Source of the DNA: Caldifarciminota bacterium
GTDB taxonomy: Bacteria; Hydrothermota; UBA3073; JACQXS01
Direction of reading: 5' to 3'
DNA length: 37,979 nt
NCBI GenBank assembly: GCA_023129235.1
Contig: JAGMCN010000059.1
Span: 1 to 37,979, forward strand
Of this stretch, positions 22,718-30,588 are shown piece by piece. A program made the position numbers and the translations under genes. Numbering within the stretch: the stretch's first letter is position 1; each line of letters opens with the position of its first letter. The notes below the pieces were generated by a model that made no database searches, was not told where the DNA came from, and saw nothing but the letters and a program-made list of their open reading frames with translations.

Positions 22718-23239
22718 CTATTGCTTTAAAAACTTCTCTAAATATTTAAGAGGTTCTTTTTCTAAGACCAGTTCCTGAAGGTGGTCCTTCCAACCTTGTA
22801 GTAATCTAATATTATGTGAAGAAGCAAGAATTCCTATGTATCCCGCTAATTTTATATTATCAGTTTTACCAGTATCTTCCTGGTCGTAATAAATAACATT
22901 ATTTATTTTAGATGCAGTACAGTGTTTTTTACAACGATATACAGGAGTCTTTGCTGAATCTGCTTGATAGTGGTCAACTTCCCATTCGTGTTTAATTTTA
23001 GACAAAGGAATTTCCCATCTTCTCTCTCCCCATAATGCTTTAGCAAAATCGTGGAAGAAGATAAGAGCGTAATAACCACATTCAAAAGTATCTCGATAAA
23101 TTAGCCCAATAGGTTCAATAACCTCATAGTTTTTTAATTTCTTTCTTTTTGCTTCTTTATAAGCACCCACTAATTCTTTTCTATACCCATTTTTTACAGC
23201 TTTCTCTATTGCTTTTTTTAAGATTTCTTCGCTAGTCAT
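22718..23239 (-). CDS. Conserved phage protein, 173 aa
   Basis: I use the ATG at 23239 (MTSEEILKKAI...), which follows GTGGTAGAATAT; the GTG four codons earlier lies in that leader. The segment RDTFECGYYALIFFHDFAKA is the strongest motif and recurs in phage proteins of unknown function. The C-terminus ends in a basic helix. It shares the exact 16-nt leader of the gene at 23245-23451. Confidence 0.6.
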   Translation of the reverse strand: MTSEEILKKAIEKAVKNGYRKELVGAYKEAKRKKLKNYEVIEPIGLIYRDTFECGYYALIFFHDFAKALWGERRWEIPLSKIKHEWEVDHYQADSAKTPVYRCKKHCTASKINNVIYYDQEDTGKTDNIKLAGYIGILASSHNIRLLQGWKDHLQELVLEKEPLKYLEKFLKQ

Positions 23240-23244
23240 ATATT

Positions 23245-23451
23245 CTACCACTTTAAAAATTTATACCTTTTTTTCTGATAGTATTTACAATTATTATTCC
23301 TGTTTTGTTTTTCAAAATCATCGATGATTGGTGCATATCTGCGCATTGGAGTATCTATTTCTTTTAATTTCTTCTTGCAATAATAACCTCTATAACATGA
23401 GTCTGTATATCCTAACCACCTACAATTTTTACAATATACTTTCTTAGCCAT
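23245..23451 (-). CDS. Small Cys-rich protein, 68 aa
   Basis: C7-x2-C10 (CKNC), C19, C25 and C55 suggest a zinc site. The start is the ATG at 23451, preceded by AGTGGTAGAATAT, identical to the leader of the gene at 22718-23239. The function is unknown. Confidence 0.6.
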   Translation of the reverse strand: MAKKVYCKNCRWLGYTDSCYRGYYCKKKLKEIDTPMRRYAPIIDDFEKQNRNNNCKYYQKKRYKFLKW

Positions 23452-23485
23452 ATATTCTACCACTAGGTTTATTTTTAATAATAGA

Positions 23486-23632
23486 TTAGCCAATACAAAT
23501 TACTTTATTCTTTGGTGTGCATTTAGGACATCGCCAAAGATAACCAGTATATTTTTTAGCAATAGAGTCTTTTGCTTCTATAAGTTTTGCCCCGCAGTTA
23601 AGACATTTCTTTATTTTCTTTTTCTTCTTCAT
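23486..23632 (-). CDS. Zinc-ribbon protein, 48 aa
   Basis: ATG at 23632, TAA at 23486. A Lys-rich start (MKKKKKIKK), then C10-x2-C13 (CLNCGAKLIEAKD) and C35-x2-C38 (CPKC). This is a classic small zinc ribbon. It fills the gap between two other genes with a 5-bp spacing on one side, which supports it. Confidence 0.65.
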   Translation of the reverse strand: MKKKKKIKKCLNCGAKLIEAKDSIAKKYTGYLWRCPKCTPKNKVICIG

Positions 23633-23637
23633 ATAGT

Positions 23638-23952
23638 TTACACTTCTTTAAGGAATTTTTTAATTTTCTTAACTGCGTCAATACAAGTAGGTGTGTTAAT
23701 TATAATTTGGTCTATCTTAATTATTAAATCTTTTCTAAACTTGAGATGTCGATCTAAGTAAAAACTATCTACCTCAAAGAGAATTTGGTCAGCAGTCTTC
23801 TCAATAATTTCTTTCTCCTTTGGTGCCATATATTCTTTGTAATCTATTATTCCTTTGAACTTCTTTTTCCAAGTCAAATTAAGATCTATGATTCTGTCGT
23901 TGAAATCTGCTAAAATATCGGATAATTTATTTTTGAGTTTTATTTTTTCCAT
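23638..23952 (-). CDS. Hypothetical helical protein, 104 aa
   Basis: A charged helical protein without motifs. Its stop is 5 bp from the zinc-ribbon gene. Function unknown. Confidence 0.55.
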   Translation of the reverse strand: MEKIKLKNKLSDILADFNDRIIDLNLTWKKKFKGIIDYKEYMAPKEKEIIEKTADQILFEVDSFYLDRHLKFRKDLIIKIDQIIINTPTCIDAVKKIKKFLKEV

Positions 23953-24010
23953 AATTCTTTGTTTACTAACTAGTGAGAATTATCAGCTTAATTCTGGGGT
24001 CAAAGTTAGT

Positions 24011-24286
24011 TTATATTCGTATCATTACGTCTCCTGACCTTTCGTAATGTTTGTGACGGCGAAGCTCCTTTACTGTATCTTCAAGTTCTTCTATCCTTTC
24101 TTGAAGAGTAAGGTCATTTGGGTCGTCACTCTCTCCCAAAATTCCCCTGAATGGTTCTCGGTTTCGTAGTTCTTCGAGAGCCTCATCTAACTTTTCCCAA
24201 TCGGTTTCTCCGTTTGGATCTTTATCTGCTTGTTTTTCTAATTTACTTATGAGTTCTAATAACTCAATGGTTGTCTTGTTCTCCAT
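24011..24286 (-). CDS. Hypothetical acidic coiled-coil protein, 91 aa
   Basis: Heptad-like helices at both ends (LLELISKLEKQADKD; LQERIEELEDTVKELRRHKH) around a disordered acidic centre. A 10-nt inverted repeat (ATTCTGGGGT at 23991-24000 with ACCCCAGAAT at 24299-24308) brackets the gene. Function unknown. Confidence 0.55.
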   Translation of the reverse strand: MENKTTIELLELISKLEKQADKDPNGETDWEKLDEALEELRNREPFRGILGESDDPNDLTLQERIEELEDTVKELRRHKHYERSGDVMIRI

Positions 24287-24351
24287 AAAGTTTTGTTAAC
24301 CCCAGAATAAAACTAACTATTCTTTATTTGATTCTTAATAGCACATTTCAA

Positions 24352-24468
24352 CTAATCTTTATTAAGCCAATTACCCAACAAACCCATGAACTTAAGCCAT
24401 ACACAAACTCCAAATGGAATCGCAAATGATAATGCTATTAAGATTAAAAGAATTATAATATCCTCCAT
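24352..24468 (-). CDS. Small membrane protein, 38 aa
   Basis: ATG at 24468, TAG at 24352. Residues 3-25 (DIIILLILIALSFAIPFGVC) are one membrane helix, followed by a short tail. It begins 7 bp after the stop of the gene at 24475-24774, whose product also has an N-terminal membrane segment. Confidence 0.5.
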   Translation of the reverse strand: MEDIIILLILIALSFAIPFGVCVWLKFMGLLGNWLNKD

Positions 24469-24474
24469 AATTAA

Positions 24475-24774
24475 TTATTCTTCACACATTGCTTTTATCA
24501 ATGGGACTAAAGTTGGTTCACCCATAGCTCCATCAATCGCATAGTTAAACTCTAAAGCACCAACTAACTGTTGTCTTATAATTAGCGCTATATCCTCAGT
24601 AGTTAGCCCTAAACATTTACAGCTTTCTATTCTTTCTATTCTTTCAATCACTTTAGAAGTCTGTTGAATCGTAATTTCCTGATCCATATAATGGATAGTA
24701 GAAATCATTAATCCCGACTGGTAAATAAGCAGAGCGAGCAAACCTATTATGATAAAATTCTTTTCTTTGTCCAT
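24475..24774 (-). CDS. Membrane-anchored hypothetical protein, 99 aa
   Basis: One N-terminal membrane segment (about 7-27, FIIIGLLALLIYQSGLMIST) followed by a soluble domain with C53 and C55 (ESCKCLGL). A lysis accessory role is possible but unsupported. Confidence 0.55.
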   Translation of the reverse strand: MDKEKNFIIIGLLALLIYQSGLMISTIHYMDQEITIQQTSKVIERIERIESCKCLGLTTEDIALIIRQQLVGALEFNYAIDGAMGEPTLVPLIKAMCEE

Positions 24775-24777
24775 AAT

Positions 24778-25068
24778 CTATTTGACTTTGATTATTATCT
24801 TAGCAATTTTATTTAATTCTTTATCAAGGGCGCCCTCATCCATTTCATCATCTACTACAATATCGACCTTCATTGAGCATTTAGGAACAATAGTTGCTTT
24901 TAAGCCTAACTTCCTAACCCACATTTCAGCATAATCAACTCCGCCTCCGGACCAAATAATCATATCCCAGCCTTGTTTTTCAAACCATCTAAACAAATCT
25001 ATAACTTCATATTTAGGTTTATCGAATTCGTCTATTAAAGTGTAATCTATATCGAATGCTATTTTCAT
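24778..25068 (-). CDS. HAD-superfamily phosphatase-like protein
   Basis: 96 aa. The N-terminal FDIDYT gives the nucleophile D6 and acid D8 of HAD enzymes. IIWSGGG supplies the conserved Ser/Gly loop, and VDDEMDE is a plausible acidic motif near the end. It is short compared with the family (usually over 150 aa), so it is a minimal or partial HAD. It may act on DNA ends or nucleotides; this is inference. Confidence 0.75.
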   Translation of the reverse strand: MKIAFDIDYTLIDEFDKPKYEVIDLFRWFEKQGWDMIIWSGGGVDYAEMWVRKLGLKATIVPKCSMKVDIVVDDEMDEGALDKELNKIAKIIIKVK

Positions 25069-25069
25069 A

Positions 25070-25303
25070 TTATTTATATTCTTTATAGCTATTTGGAATA
25101 CAAATTATTGAATGCAATGTCGCAGAATGTTTTGAGGTTGGTACGTACCAATAAAGACAATTCTTAGTATGATCTTCAAATGACCACCTCCATTCCAAAT
25201 GATATTTAGCTTCTCCATATCCTTTATAGAAAAGAGAAATACTAAATAATGAACCGAGTAAAAATGCTATTAAAATCGCTAGTGTTACTTTATATTTAGG
25301 CAT
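25070..25303 (-). CDS. Small protein with an N-terminal membrane segment, 77 aa
   Basis: The ATG at 25303 is chosen because GGAGG precedes it and the neighbour's stop is at 25305. A single hydrophobic segment (about 6-25, VTLAILIAFLLGSLFSISLF) can act as signal or anchor, followed by a soluble part with two cysteines. Function unknown. Confidence 0.5.
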   Translation of the reverse strand: MPKYKVTLAILIAFLLGSLFSISLFYKGYGEAKYHLEWRWSFEDHTKNCLYWYVPTSKHSATLHSIICIPNSYKEYK

Positions 25304-25304
25304 C

Positions 25305-26060
25305 TTAATACATCCTCCCTGCCAACCACTTATTAAAGACGTAGGTACACAGGGCAACTTTAATTGTACAACCAAGTTCCTGGCTATGTTTTGAGCCTAG
25401 GAACCACGAGAGTTCCTGCTTCAGTTCTTCTATACTATATCTCGTGAGTTTCTTCTTGAGTAACGCACCCTCTATTGCTCCTGAGATTTCAGGCTTGAAT
25501 CCCTTGATCTCATTACATGCTGTATAAAAGAAATCAATTAGTTCCTTCACTCCTGAGCTTTTTGTATTCTCGGGTACATCAGGAGATTTATCGACTGATA
25601 AAAGGTTATTAGTATTTGGTTTATTAGTATATGGTTGAATGTTGTTCTGTGTCAACACCCCTGTTGTTCTAGAACCATACCCCCGTTGTTTTGTATCAAC
25701 ACTATCTACTAATTGATCAAACTTCTCTAGAATTCGGACAAAGAGGCGACTCCCCTTTTCCTTTGGCTCTTGATAGGATTGAATGAATCCTGCGGTCTCC
25801 AACTTTTTAATCCTTCTTGAGATAGCAGCTTTGTTTTTAATCTCGAGAATTGGTAATTCTCGGATGAGCTGGTTTAAATTTATCCAGGTGAAATCATAAT
25901 TCTTACCATCTGATTTTTCAGGTAAACTCATCCTTATCATTTTCTTAGAACCTGAACGGCAAAAACTACCTATAGAGGATAAGATGGCCGCATCTTTAAT
26001 ATCACATCCTGGAGCAATTTGTCTAAAGACATATTGATTTATAACAATAATCCATTTCAT
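25305..26060 (-). CDS. Winged-helix replication protein (DnaD/replisome-organiser-like)
   Basis: 251 aa. The N-terminal half looks like a winged helix (LNQLIRELPILEIKNKAAIS followed by RRIKKLETAGFIQSY), then a polar linker and a helical C-terminus. This two-domain plan is common in phage replisome-organiser and DnaD-like proteins, which load the helicase. It lies upstream of the helicase genes. The assignment is by pattern only. Confidence 0.6.
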   Translation of the reverse strand: MKWIIVINQYVFRQIAPGCDIKDAAILSSIGSFCRSGSKKMIRMSLPEKSDGKNYDFTWINLNQLIRELPILEIKNKAAISRRIKKLETAGFIQSYQEPKEKGSRLFVRILEKFDQLVDSVDTKQRGYGSRTTGVLTQNNIQPYTNKPNTNNLLSVDKSPDVPENTKSSGVKELIDFFYTACNEIKGFKPEISGAIEGALLKKKLTRYSIEELKQELSWFLGSKHSQELGCTIKVALCTYVFNKWLAGRMY

Positions 26061-26306
26061 TTAAATTTTTGGAACTTTAATGTGTGTAGCGATCTTAGCT
26101 TCTTCAGCATTTAATTTAATAATACCAACTAGCAATCCAGCTCCCTGAAACAAAACATCAGGAATTTCAAATTCTACCCCAAAAGAAACAGTAGGAATAA
26201 ATCTATTGCCTACTTTTAAAGGTGCGTAGTTTGGTTTCTCTGAAGCTTCAGTTTTTATTGCTCCCCTCTTCGTTTTCCCTATTCGTAAGTAAATTACAGT
26301 TTTCAT
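26061..26306 (-). CDS. Hypothetical beta-rich protein, 81 aa
   Basis: Beta-rich, ending NAEEAKIATHIKVPKI. Its ATG is directly preceded by a perfect GGAAGTTAACTTCC palindrome. It lies among recombination and replication genes. Function unknown. Confidence 0.55.
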   Translation of the reverse strand: MKTVIYLRIGKTKRGAIKTEASEKPNYAPLKVGNRFIPTVSFGVEFEIPDVLFQGAGLLVGIIKLNAEEAKIATHIKVPKI

Positions 26307-26307
26307 T

Positions 26308-26321
26308 GGAAGTTAACTTCC
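26308..26321. promoter_or_regulatory. GGAAGTTAACTTCC palindrome at a start codon
   Basis: A perfect 14-nt palindrome one base before the ATG at 26306. It includes part of the preceding gene's TAG, giving AGGAAG as a possible ribosome site. The same arrangement occurs at 31381-31394. Confidence 0.6.
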
Positions 26322-26650
26322 TATTCAACAGGAATTATCTCTGGGTTTAGCTGTCGTTTTGTCCAGACTATTATCCAACGGTCTATAAATTCTGGGCATG
26401 GGTACTGTTTAAATTGCCGGATTGCTTCAGCTATATGTGACTTACCTAATTTGCTCTGCCAAAGAATGAACTCTTCATTGCTAACGGCTAAACCATCGGC
26501 GCCTAAGAGATCTCTTTTAATGAATATTACTCGACCTTTGGTATAGATTCTCTGCATTTTCTCCATATACTCAACATAGTAACCTTTATTCTGAAGGTAT
26601 TTCTTTGTTTTTAATTTATAGTAATTACCTGTTTTAACTGTCGTTACCAT
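26321..26650 (-). CDS. PD-(D/E)xK nuclease, Holliday-junction-resolvase-like
   Basis: 109 aa. The pattern LGADGLAVSNEEFILWQSK supplies D52, an E59/E60 region and Q65-x-K67, the QxK variant found in archaeal Hjc-like and VRR-NUC enzymes. The basic N-terminus (KLKTKKYLQNKGYYVEY) fits the first helix of that fold. It probably resolves or trims branched replication DNA. Confidence 0.7.
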   Translation of the reverse strand: MVTTVKTGNYYKLKTKKYLQNKGYYVEYMEKMQRIYTKGRVIFIKRDLLGADGLAVSNEEFILWQSKLGKSHIAEAIRQFKQYPCPEFIDRWIIVWTKRQLNPEIIPVE

Positions 26651-26933
26651 AATAATGTTGGAAGACCGTAGGAAAAGCTCGGTCCCTGTATAGAAGCATT
26701 AATTTTTTTTCTAGAAGGAGTATAAGATTATCAAGATCTTCGAGATTCATAGCGTCAAAGGTATTGAAACCTAGAAGTCCTCTATAGATCTTTCTTTTCT
26801 CATGTATACTTTTAAGCGTGGTATTAGCTTTACCTCGTTCTATTCTACAAATTTCTTCTACGATTACATCAATTCTTTTTCTTTTATGTCCGAATTTTAC
26901 CCAATAGGGGATTTTCTTCTTATCTTCAGCCAT
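26634..26933 (-). CDS. Hypothetical helical protein, 99 aa
   Basis: A basic, helical protein. It overlaps the HJR-like gene by 17 bp and the HNH gene by 37 bp, so it is made with the recombination genes. The family is unknown. Confidence 0.55.
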   Translation of the reverse strand: MAEDKKKIPYWVKFGHKRKRIDVIVEEICRIERGKANTTLKSIHEKRKIYRGLLGFNTFDAMNLEDLDNLILLLEKKLMLLYRDRAFPTVFQHYYGNDS

Positions 26934-27280
26934 ATAGCATCGAGTCTTTTAACATGTAATTTATACCATTCAAGGGTTAAGTAGGGAGGCTTTGGCTCAT
27001 TAACTTTTTTTAATTGTAATCGTTTCCACCAAGCCTGTCCCTTATTCTTAATAATCTTAGCTTTAATACCTTCAGTATTTACTTTCTCATGACAGCGGCG
27101 ACATAATACAACACCATTATCTTTATCATATCTTAACCAAGGATAAATACTCTTAGGATAAAAATGGTGGACTTCGGCGCCCGCTTCGTCTAGACAAGCC
27201 TCACAGAAAGGTTTATAGTAAATTCTTTGGTATAAGGCATCAGCTATTCTTCGATAGTGATCCTTTCCTTCCTTCTTCAT
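26897..27280 (-). CDS. HNH-family endonuclease, NinG/Rap-like
   Basis: 127 aa. C26/C29, H38-H39 in AEVHHFYPKS, N55, and C60-x2-C63-H64 in CRRCHEK match the zinc-stabilised HNH core. The order resembles NinG (Rap) recombination nucleases of lambdoid phages, with a basic C-terminal extension. A general HNH nuclease is the alternative. Confidence 0.75.
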   Translation of the reverse strand: MKKEGKDHYRRIADALYQRIYYKPFCEACLDEAGAEVHHFYPKSIYPWLRYDKDNGVVLCRRCHEKVNTEGIKAKIIKNKGQAWWKRLQLKKVNEPKPPYLTLEWYKLHVKRLDAIWLKIRRKSPIG

Positions 27281-27507
27281 TACTCTTTCTTTGTTTTCTT
27301 TTTTTTGAGATTTTTAATTTCATCTGCTACCAACGTAGCGCATTCCTCGCAAAGAGTTTGAACATCTTTTCCCTTCTGTTTCATTCCTGGCATAGGACTC
27401 ACTTTAGGATCCATAATAGGAAAAATCCATTTCTCTAGCATGAATCCGCCCTGAAGCTCAGATTCTTTTATATCATGACCACATATATCACAGATTATTT
27501 TAATCAT
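27280..27507 (-). CDS. Zinc-ribbon protein, 75 aa
   Basis: C6-x2-C9 (CDICGHDI) and C53-x2-C56 (CEEC) enclose a long loop; the C-terminus is lysine-rich. It overlaps the HNH gene by one base. A member of the group of tiny zinc proteins of this phage. Confidence 0.65.
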   Translation of the reverse strand: MIKIICDICGHDIKESELQGGFMLEKWIFPIMDPKVSPMPGMKQKGKDVQTLCEECATLVADEIKNLKKKKTKKE

Positions 27508-27529
27508 AATGTTATTGATTGTTATGCTT

Positions 27530-27802
27530 TTAATTTTTACGAAAGAGTTTTCTAATTTTCTTAAAGATCCTAGATCCCAATGAGTATTTTTTCTCTGGGG
27601 CCTTGGAGAGAGATGATTTCAATTCAATTTTCTTCTCAGGCTTGAGGATATTTATAAGTTCCGGTTTCTTATTTCTTTGCGCATAATAACCCTCTAGAGC
27701 TCCAGTTCTCTTTAAATAAAGAAATCTCTTTCTCCTAGCATGAGTATATATTCCCCGCTTGATCTGAATCCTCTGTCTAATCTGTTCCTTATTTTTTTTC
27801 AT
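27530..27802 (-). CDS. Basic protein, 90 aa
   Basis: Very Lys/Arg-rich (QIKRGIYTHARRKRFLYLKR) with a basic tail (FKKIRKLFRKN), as expected for a nucleic-acid-binding protein. It overlaps the gene before it by 14 bp. Function unknown. Confidence 0.5.
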   Translation of the reverse strand: MKKNKEQIRQRIQIKRGIYTHARRKRFLYLKRTGALEGYYAQRNKKPELINILKPEKKIELKSSLSKAPEKKYSLGSRIFKKIRKLFRKN

Positions 27803-28397
27803 CTCTTATAACTTTGATTTTCCAATGAGAATGTTTTACACACATTGGCTTAGAAGATCTTGCACCACAGCCTGGACACTTCCAGAATAAAACCTCATTC
27901 TCATGCTTGCAATCAAGTTTATCTCCTATCTCTTTATCCTTTCCTTTCACTGCAAGAATAAGATCTTGAACTGTAAGATCCGCCGCCTTTCCTAACCAAT
28001 CCTGAATCTCATCTTCAGTCTTAGCTTTCGCACAAAGTGGAGCGATGATATCAAGTTTGGTCCATCCTATAGGAGCGATATCTGTATCCATCCTATCAAG
28101 CTTTTCAATAAAGACCTTAAATATTCTTATTAAGCTATCTGCGGTTCTCCTTCGACTTTGTGGGGTACTTCCTGGGATAGGAAGATCTGGTCTACTGCAA
28201 AATTGTGCCCAGGTCCATTCATGCGCTAAATCTTCCCCTATATAGGTCTTCTTAGATTTAATCGTGAGCAAGGTCTCACCTGCCTTCAGGAAGCCTAGTT
28301 GCCCCATCAGAAGTGATTTCTTAAGGATCTCGACCAATTTCCCATGCTCGGTTGCAATACTTATTAAAGCTTTGTCTAATTTATCTTCTTGAATCAT
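27789..28397 (-). CDS. Protein with helical core and C-terminal zinc site, 202 aa
   Basis: The helical N-terminal 150 residues contain EWTWAQFCSRPDLPIPG. A C-terminal zinc site has C163/H165, C174/C177 (CPGCG) and C186/H189. It sits between the SSB-like gene and the zinc/HNH cluster, so it may act in recombination. The family is unknown. Confidence 0.55.
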   Translation of the reverse strand: MIQEDKLDKALISIATEHGKLVEILKKSLLMGQLGFLKAGETLLTIKSKKTYIGEDLAHEWTWAQFCSRPDLPIPGSTPQSRRRTADSLIRIFKVFIEKLDRMDTDIAPIGWTKLDIIAPLCAKAKTEDEIQDWLGKAADLTVQDLILAVKGKDKEIGDKLDCKHENEVLFWKCPGCGARSSKPMCVKHSHWKIKVIRDEKK

Positions 28398-28401
28398 AAA
28401 T

Positions 28402-29184
28402 TTAGAATGGAATATCTTTTATATCTATCTCCTTCTCTCCATTCTTTTCTTTTTCAGATCCTTCTTCTGTTTGAATTACACTCTCGGTGGCAGGTTTCTC
28501 TTCAGGTTCTTTTCTTTGTTGGCCATATGATTGATCTGCAGATTCTATATTCATAGCAACTTCTTTTATTTTCTCTGATATAGATTCAATATCAGTCTTT
28601 TTGCTCTTTGCGAAATCCATTACATAGTAACTTAGGCCGCCTTCATTAGTTTCTTGATGACAAGTAATCTGAGTTTCATATTGAAAGATATGCTCACCAG
28701 TTCCAAAATCTCTATAATATTCGAAGAGCGAAGCTAAACTTTTACCACCTACTCGTAACTTGACTACATCACCATCAAATAGAAAATAAAGATTTTGTTT
28801 TAATCGAAGATTGGAATATTTTTCTCTTAATGCGCTCCCGGTTCCATGGTCTATTAATCTTGATTTTGTGCTTCCTCTGGCTTCAAATAGAACTAAATCA
28901 TCATTCCTTGAGTTATGTTCATTGGTATACATTCTAATAGGATCGCCGCCTCCTTTCTCATAAGCTGAATATACTCTTCGTATCTTAAGAATAACTCCAT
29001 GAGCTTTATCTCCTAATTCTTTTGGAACATAGTTACCTTCAGAATCTGGAGTTAATAATCCAAACTTACCGGTATTGCCATTAAACTTCAGAAGAGGCAC
29101 AGTATATTTAAAACTCTTTACTGTAGACTCTCCTGACAAATTAGCTAACTCATCTAAATCAACTTTTACATTTTTCTTAGGCAT
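28402..29184 (-). CDS. Probable phage single-strand DNA-binding protein
   Basis: 260 aa. A beta-rich body (SFKYTVPLLKFNGNTGKFGL; LYFLFDGDVVKLRVGG) is followed by an acidic disordered tail that ends in DIKDIPF. That ending is the SSB-type tip that recruits partner proteins. It lies next to the Cas4-like nuclease gene (8-bp overlap). No specific SSB family is recognised, but composition and tip support the call. Confidence 0.6.
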   Translation of the reverse strand: MPKKNVKVDLDELANLSGESTVKSFKYTVPLLKFNGNTGKFGLLTPDSEGNYVPKELGDKAHGVILKIRRVYSAYEKGGGDPIRMYTNEHNSRNDDLVLFEARGSTKSRLIDHGTGSALREKYSNLRLKQNLYFLFDGDVVKLRVGGKSLASLFEYYRDFGTGEHIFQYETQITCHQETNEGGLSYYVMDFAKSKKTDIESISEKIKEVAMNIESADQSYGQQRKEPEEKPATESVIQTEEGSEKEKNGEKEIDIKDIPF

Positions 29185-29911
29185 ATTTTTGAATCACTTG
29201 TTTAAAGTTAAGTTTTGATTTTTCGACCTTTTTACAAACGTCTTTATAATTACAGAATTTGCATAACCAGGTTTTATCTACAGGCGGAATCTTTTTTTTC
29301 TCCCAGTATTTATTTAAAGTTTTAAGTTCGTCTGTTACTTTCTTGAATCGTTCTTTTTTAAATAGGAAAGAAAATTCTTCTCGAACTCCTCCTCCTCTAT
29401 CAACATAATAAATTCTTGCTTCTTTAAGATCCGGCCATTTCTTCTTAGCAAAATATACATAGGAAGCTAATTGTTGTTTCTGAAAATTTTCTACCTGTTC
29501 TCCTTTAGATTTTCTAGATCTTCTAAAGAATGCTTCTGGTCTTTGAGTTTTTATATCTATTAATACTTTCTCTCCCTGGAGCTCAATCAGAAGATCAAAT
29601 CGTCCTGAGTACTTTAGTTTTTTATCTCTTAGGCGTTCTTCACAAGCAATAAGAACTCCCATTGATTTTGCTGCTTTCTCTCTCCAGGCATGGCCCGCAT
29701 TTCCATCTTGAGCCACAAATCGAATACGATAGGGAGTTGGATTTGAAACACTAAGTCCCATTCTTCGAAAATAATGTTTTCTCATACAGAGACCTAAAGA
29801 TGAAGCATGCCACCAATCATTATCTCTATGCATTCCAAACTCTTTTTCTCTTCTATCCAAAAAAGATCGGAGGACTTCATCGAACGATCTAAAGTTATTT
29901 GTCTTTTTCAT
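29177..29911 (-). CDS. Cas4/RecB-like PD-(D/E)xK nuclease with a four-cysteine cluster
   Basis: 244 aa. Four cysteines (C42, C217, C220, C226) are placed as in Cas4/AddB-type Fe-S cluster nucleases. Catalytic motif candidates are H74 (GHAWR), D106 (GRFDLL), D119-I-K121 (IDIK) and the QLASYVYF helix. Such enzymes resect or trim DNA ends and are common in phage recombination modules. No CRISPR locus is present, so a phage role is more likely than adaptation. Confidence 0.82.
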   Translation of the reverse strand: MKKTNNFRSFDEVLRSFLDRREKEFGMHRDNDWWHASSLGLCMRKHYFRRMGLSVSNPTPYRIRFVAQDGNAGHAWREKAAKSMGVLIACEERLRDKKLKYSGRFDLLIELQGEKVLIDIKTQRPEAFFRRSRKSKGEQVENFQKQQLASYVYFAKKKWPDLKEARIYYVDRGGGVREEFSFLFKKERFKKVTDELKTLNKYWEKKKIPPVDKTWLCKFCNYKDVCKKVEKSKLNFKQVIQKYA

Positions 29912-30068
29912 CTGACTTAGTAACTATCTTATAAAATTGGGAAAGACCGACTTTTAATATTTCACAAAGATCGCTCATAGATAATTCACTTTTATATTTT
30001 TCCCAACTGGATTTATAAATCTCTGATCGATATTTGCTTAGTCTTCGTGATATAAATTTCTCTGCCAT
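29895..30068 (-). CDS. Small helix-turn-helix-like protein, 57 aa
   Basis: The ATG at 30068 fits the promoter just upstream; a GTG at 30089 would lie right at the predicted transcript start. A likely helix-turn-helix spans about 31-50 (SMSDLCEILKVGLSQFYKIV). It overlaps the nuclease gene by 17 bp. It could regulate this operon. Confidence 0.5.
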   Translation of the reverse strand: MAEKFISRRLSKYRSEIYKSSWEKYKSELSMSDLCEILKVGLSQFYKIVTKSDEKDK

Positions 30069-30097
30069 AGTTTTACACTTATTTTCCACTTATCTTT

Positions 30098-30126
30098 ATA
30101 TTAATAAAATCAAGAAAGGTTGTCAA
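30098..30126 (-). promoter_or_regulatory. Consensus housekeeping promoter
   Basis: Minus-strand TTGACA (30126-30121), a 17-nt spacer and TAATAT (30103-30098). It overlaps no coding sequence and probably drives the recombination operon starting at 30068. Confidence 0.75.
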
Positions 30127-30129
30127 GTT

Positions 30130-30588
30130 TTATTTTCCTTTCTTTACTTGGTCCCAAAGTGTTTTATCTTCTTTTGGATCTCCTGTATGAATAGAGATTC
30201 CAGTTTGTTTTTCAAGTTGATCTTCCTCTCCCTTAGTCATAGGAGGGCGGTAATTAGGATCGATATCAGTTATCTCTTCAGCCTTACAAATAATCTCTTC
30301 CAAGTCAATGAAATAAATCTCATCTTCTTTGAATTCCCCTTTAAAATTCTTTACTCCATACTCTGGAAAGAGAACATACTCTTTTGGTTTAAGTCCCTGA
30401 ACTTCAGGTCCTAGGGCAATAATCTGGCCCAAATAAAATCGGCCTTCTTTTAGCCGAAGTTTGTAAACTGACTCTGGGATTATAATCCCACTTCTTCGTT
30501 TTGATGGAACCCAGAGAAGAGCTACTCGCTTTCCTAAGGGCTTGATCTTTTTGCCTTTTAAGTCGGAATACAACATTGATTCCAGCAT
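30130..30588 (-). CDS. GroES-like co-chaperonin with C-terminal extension
   Basis: 152 aa. Residues about 15-105 match the GroES/Cpn10 plan: IKPLGKRVALLW, then the mobile-loop region PSKRRSGIIIPE, then GQIIALGPEVQGLKPKEYVL and ending IYFIDLEEIICK. Phage versions (such as T4 gp31) replace host GroES for capsid folding. An extra 45-residue acidic C-terminal tail is unusual. An internal ATG at 30576 would start exactly where the promoter predicts the transcript to begin. Confidence 0.82.
   Translation of the reverse strand: MLESMLYSDLKGKKIKPLGKRVALLWVPSKRRSGIIIPESVYKLRLKEGRFYLGQIIALGPEVQGLKPKEYVLFPEYGVKNFKGEFKEDEIYFIDLEEIICKAEEITDIDPNYRPPMTKGEEDQLEKQTGISIHTGDPKEDKTLWDQVKKGK

Noticed and set aside
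29177-29911. CRISPR adaptation Cas4
   Set aside because: The protein has Cas4-like motifs, but there is no cas1, cas2 or repeat array, and phage recombination modules often carry such nucleases.
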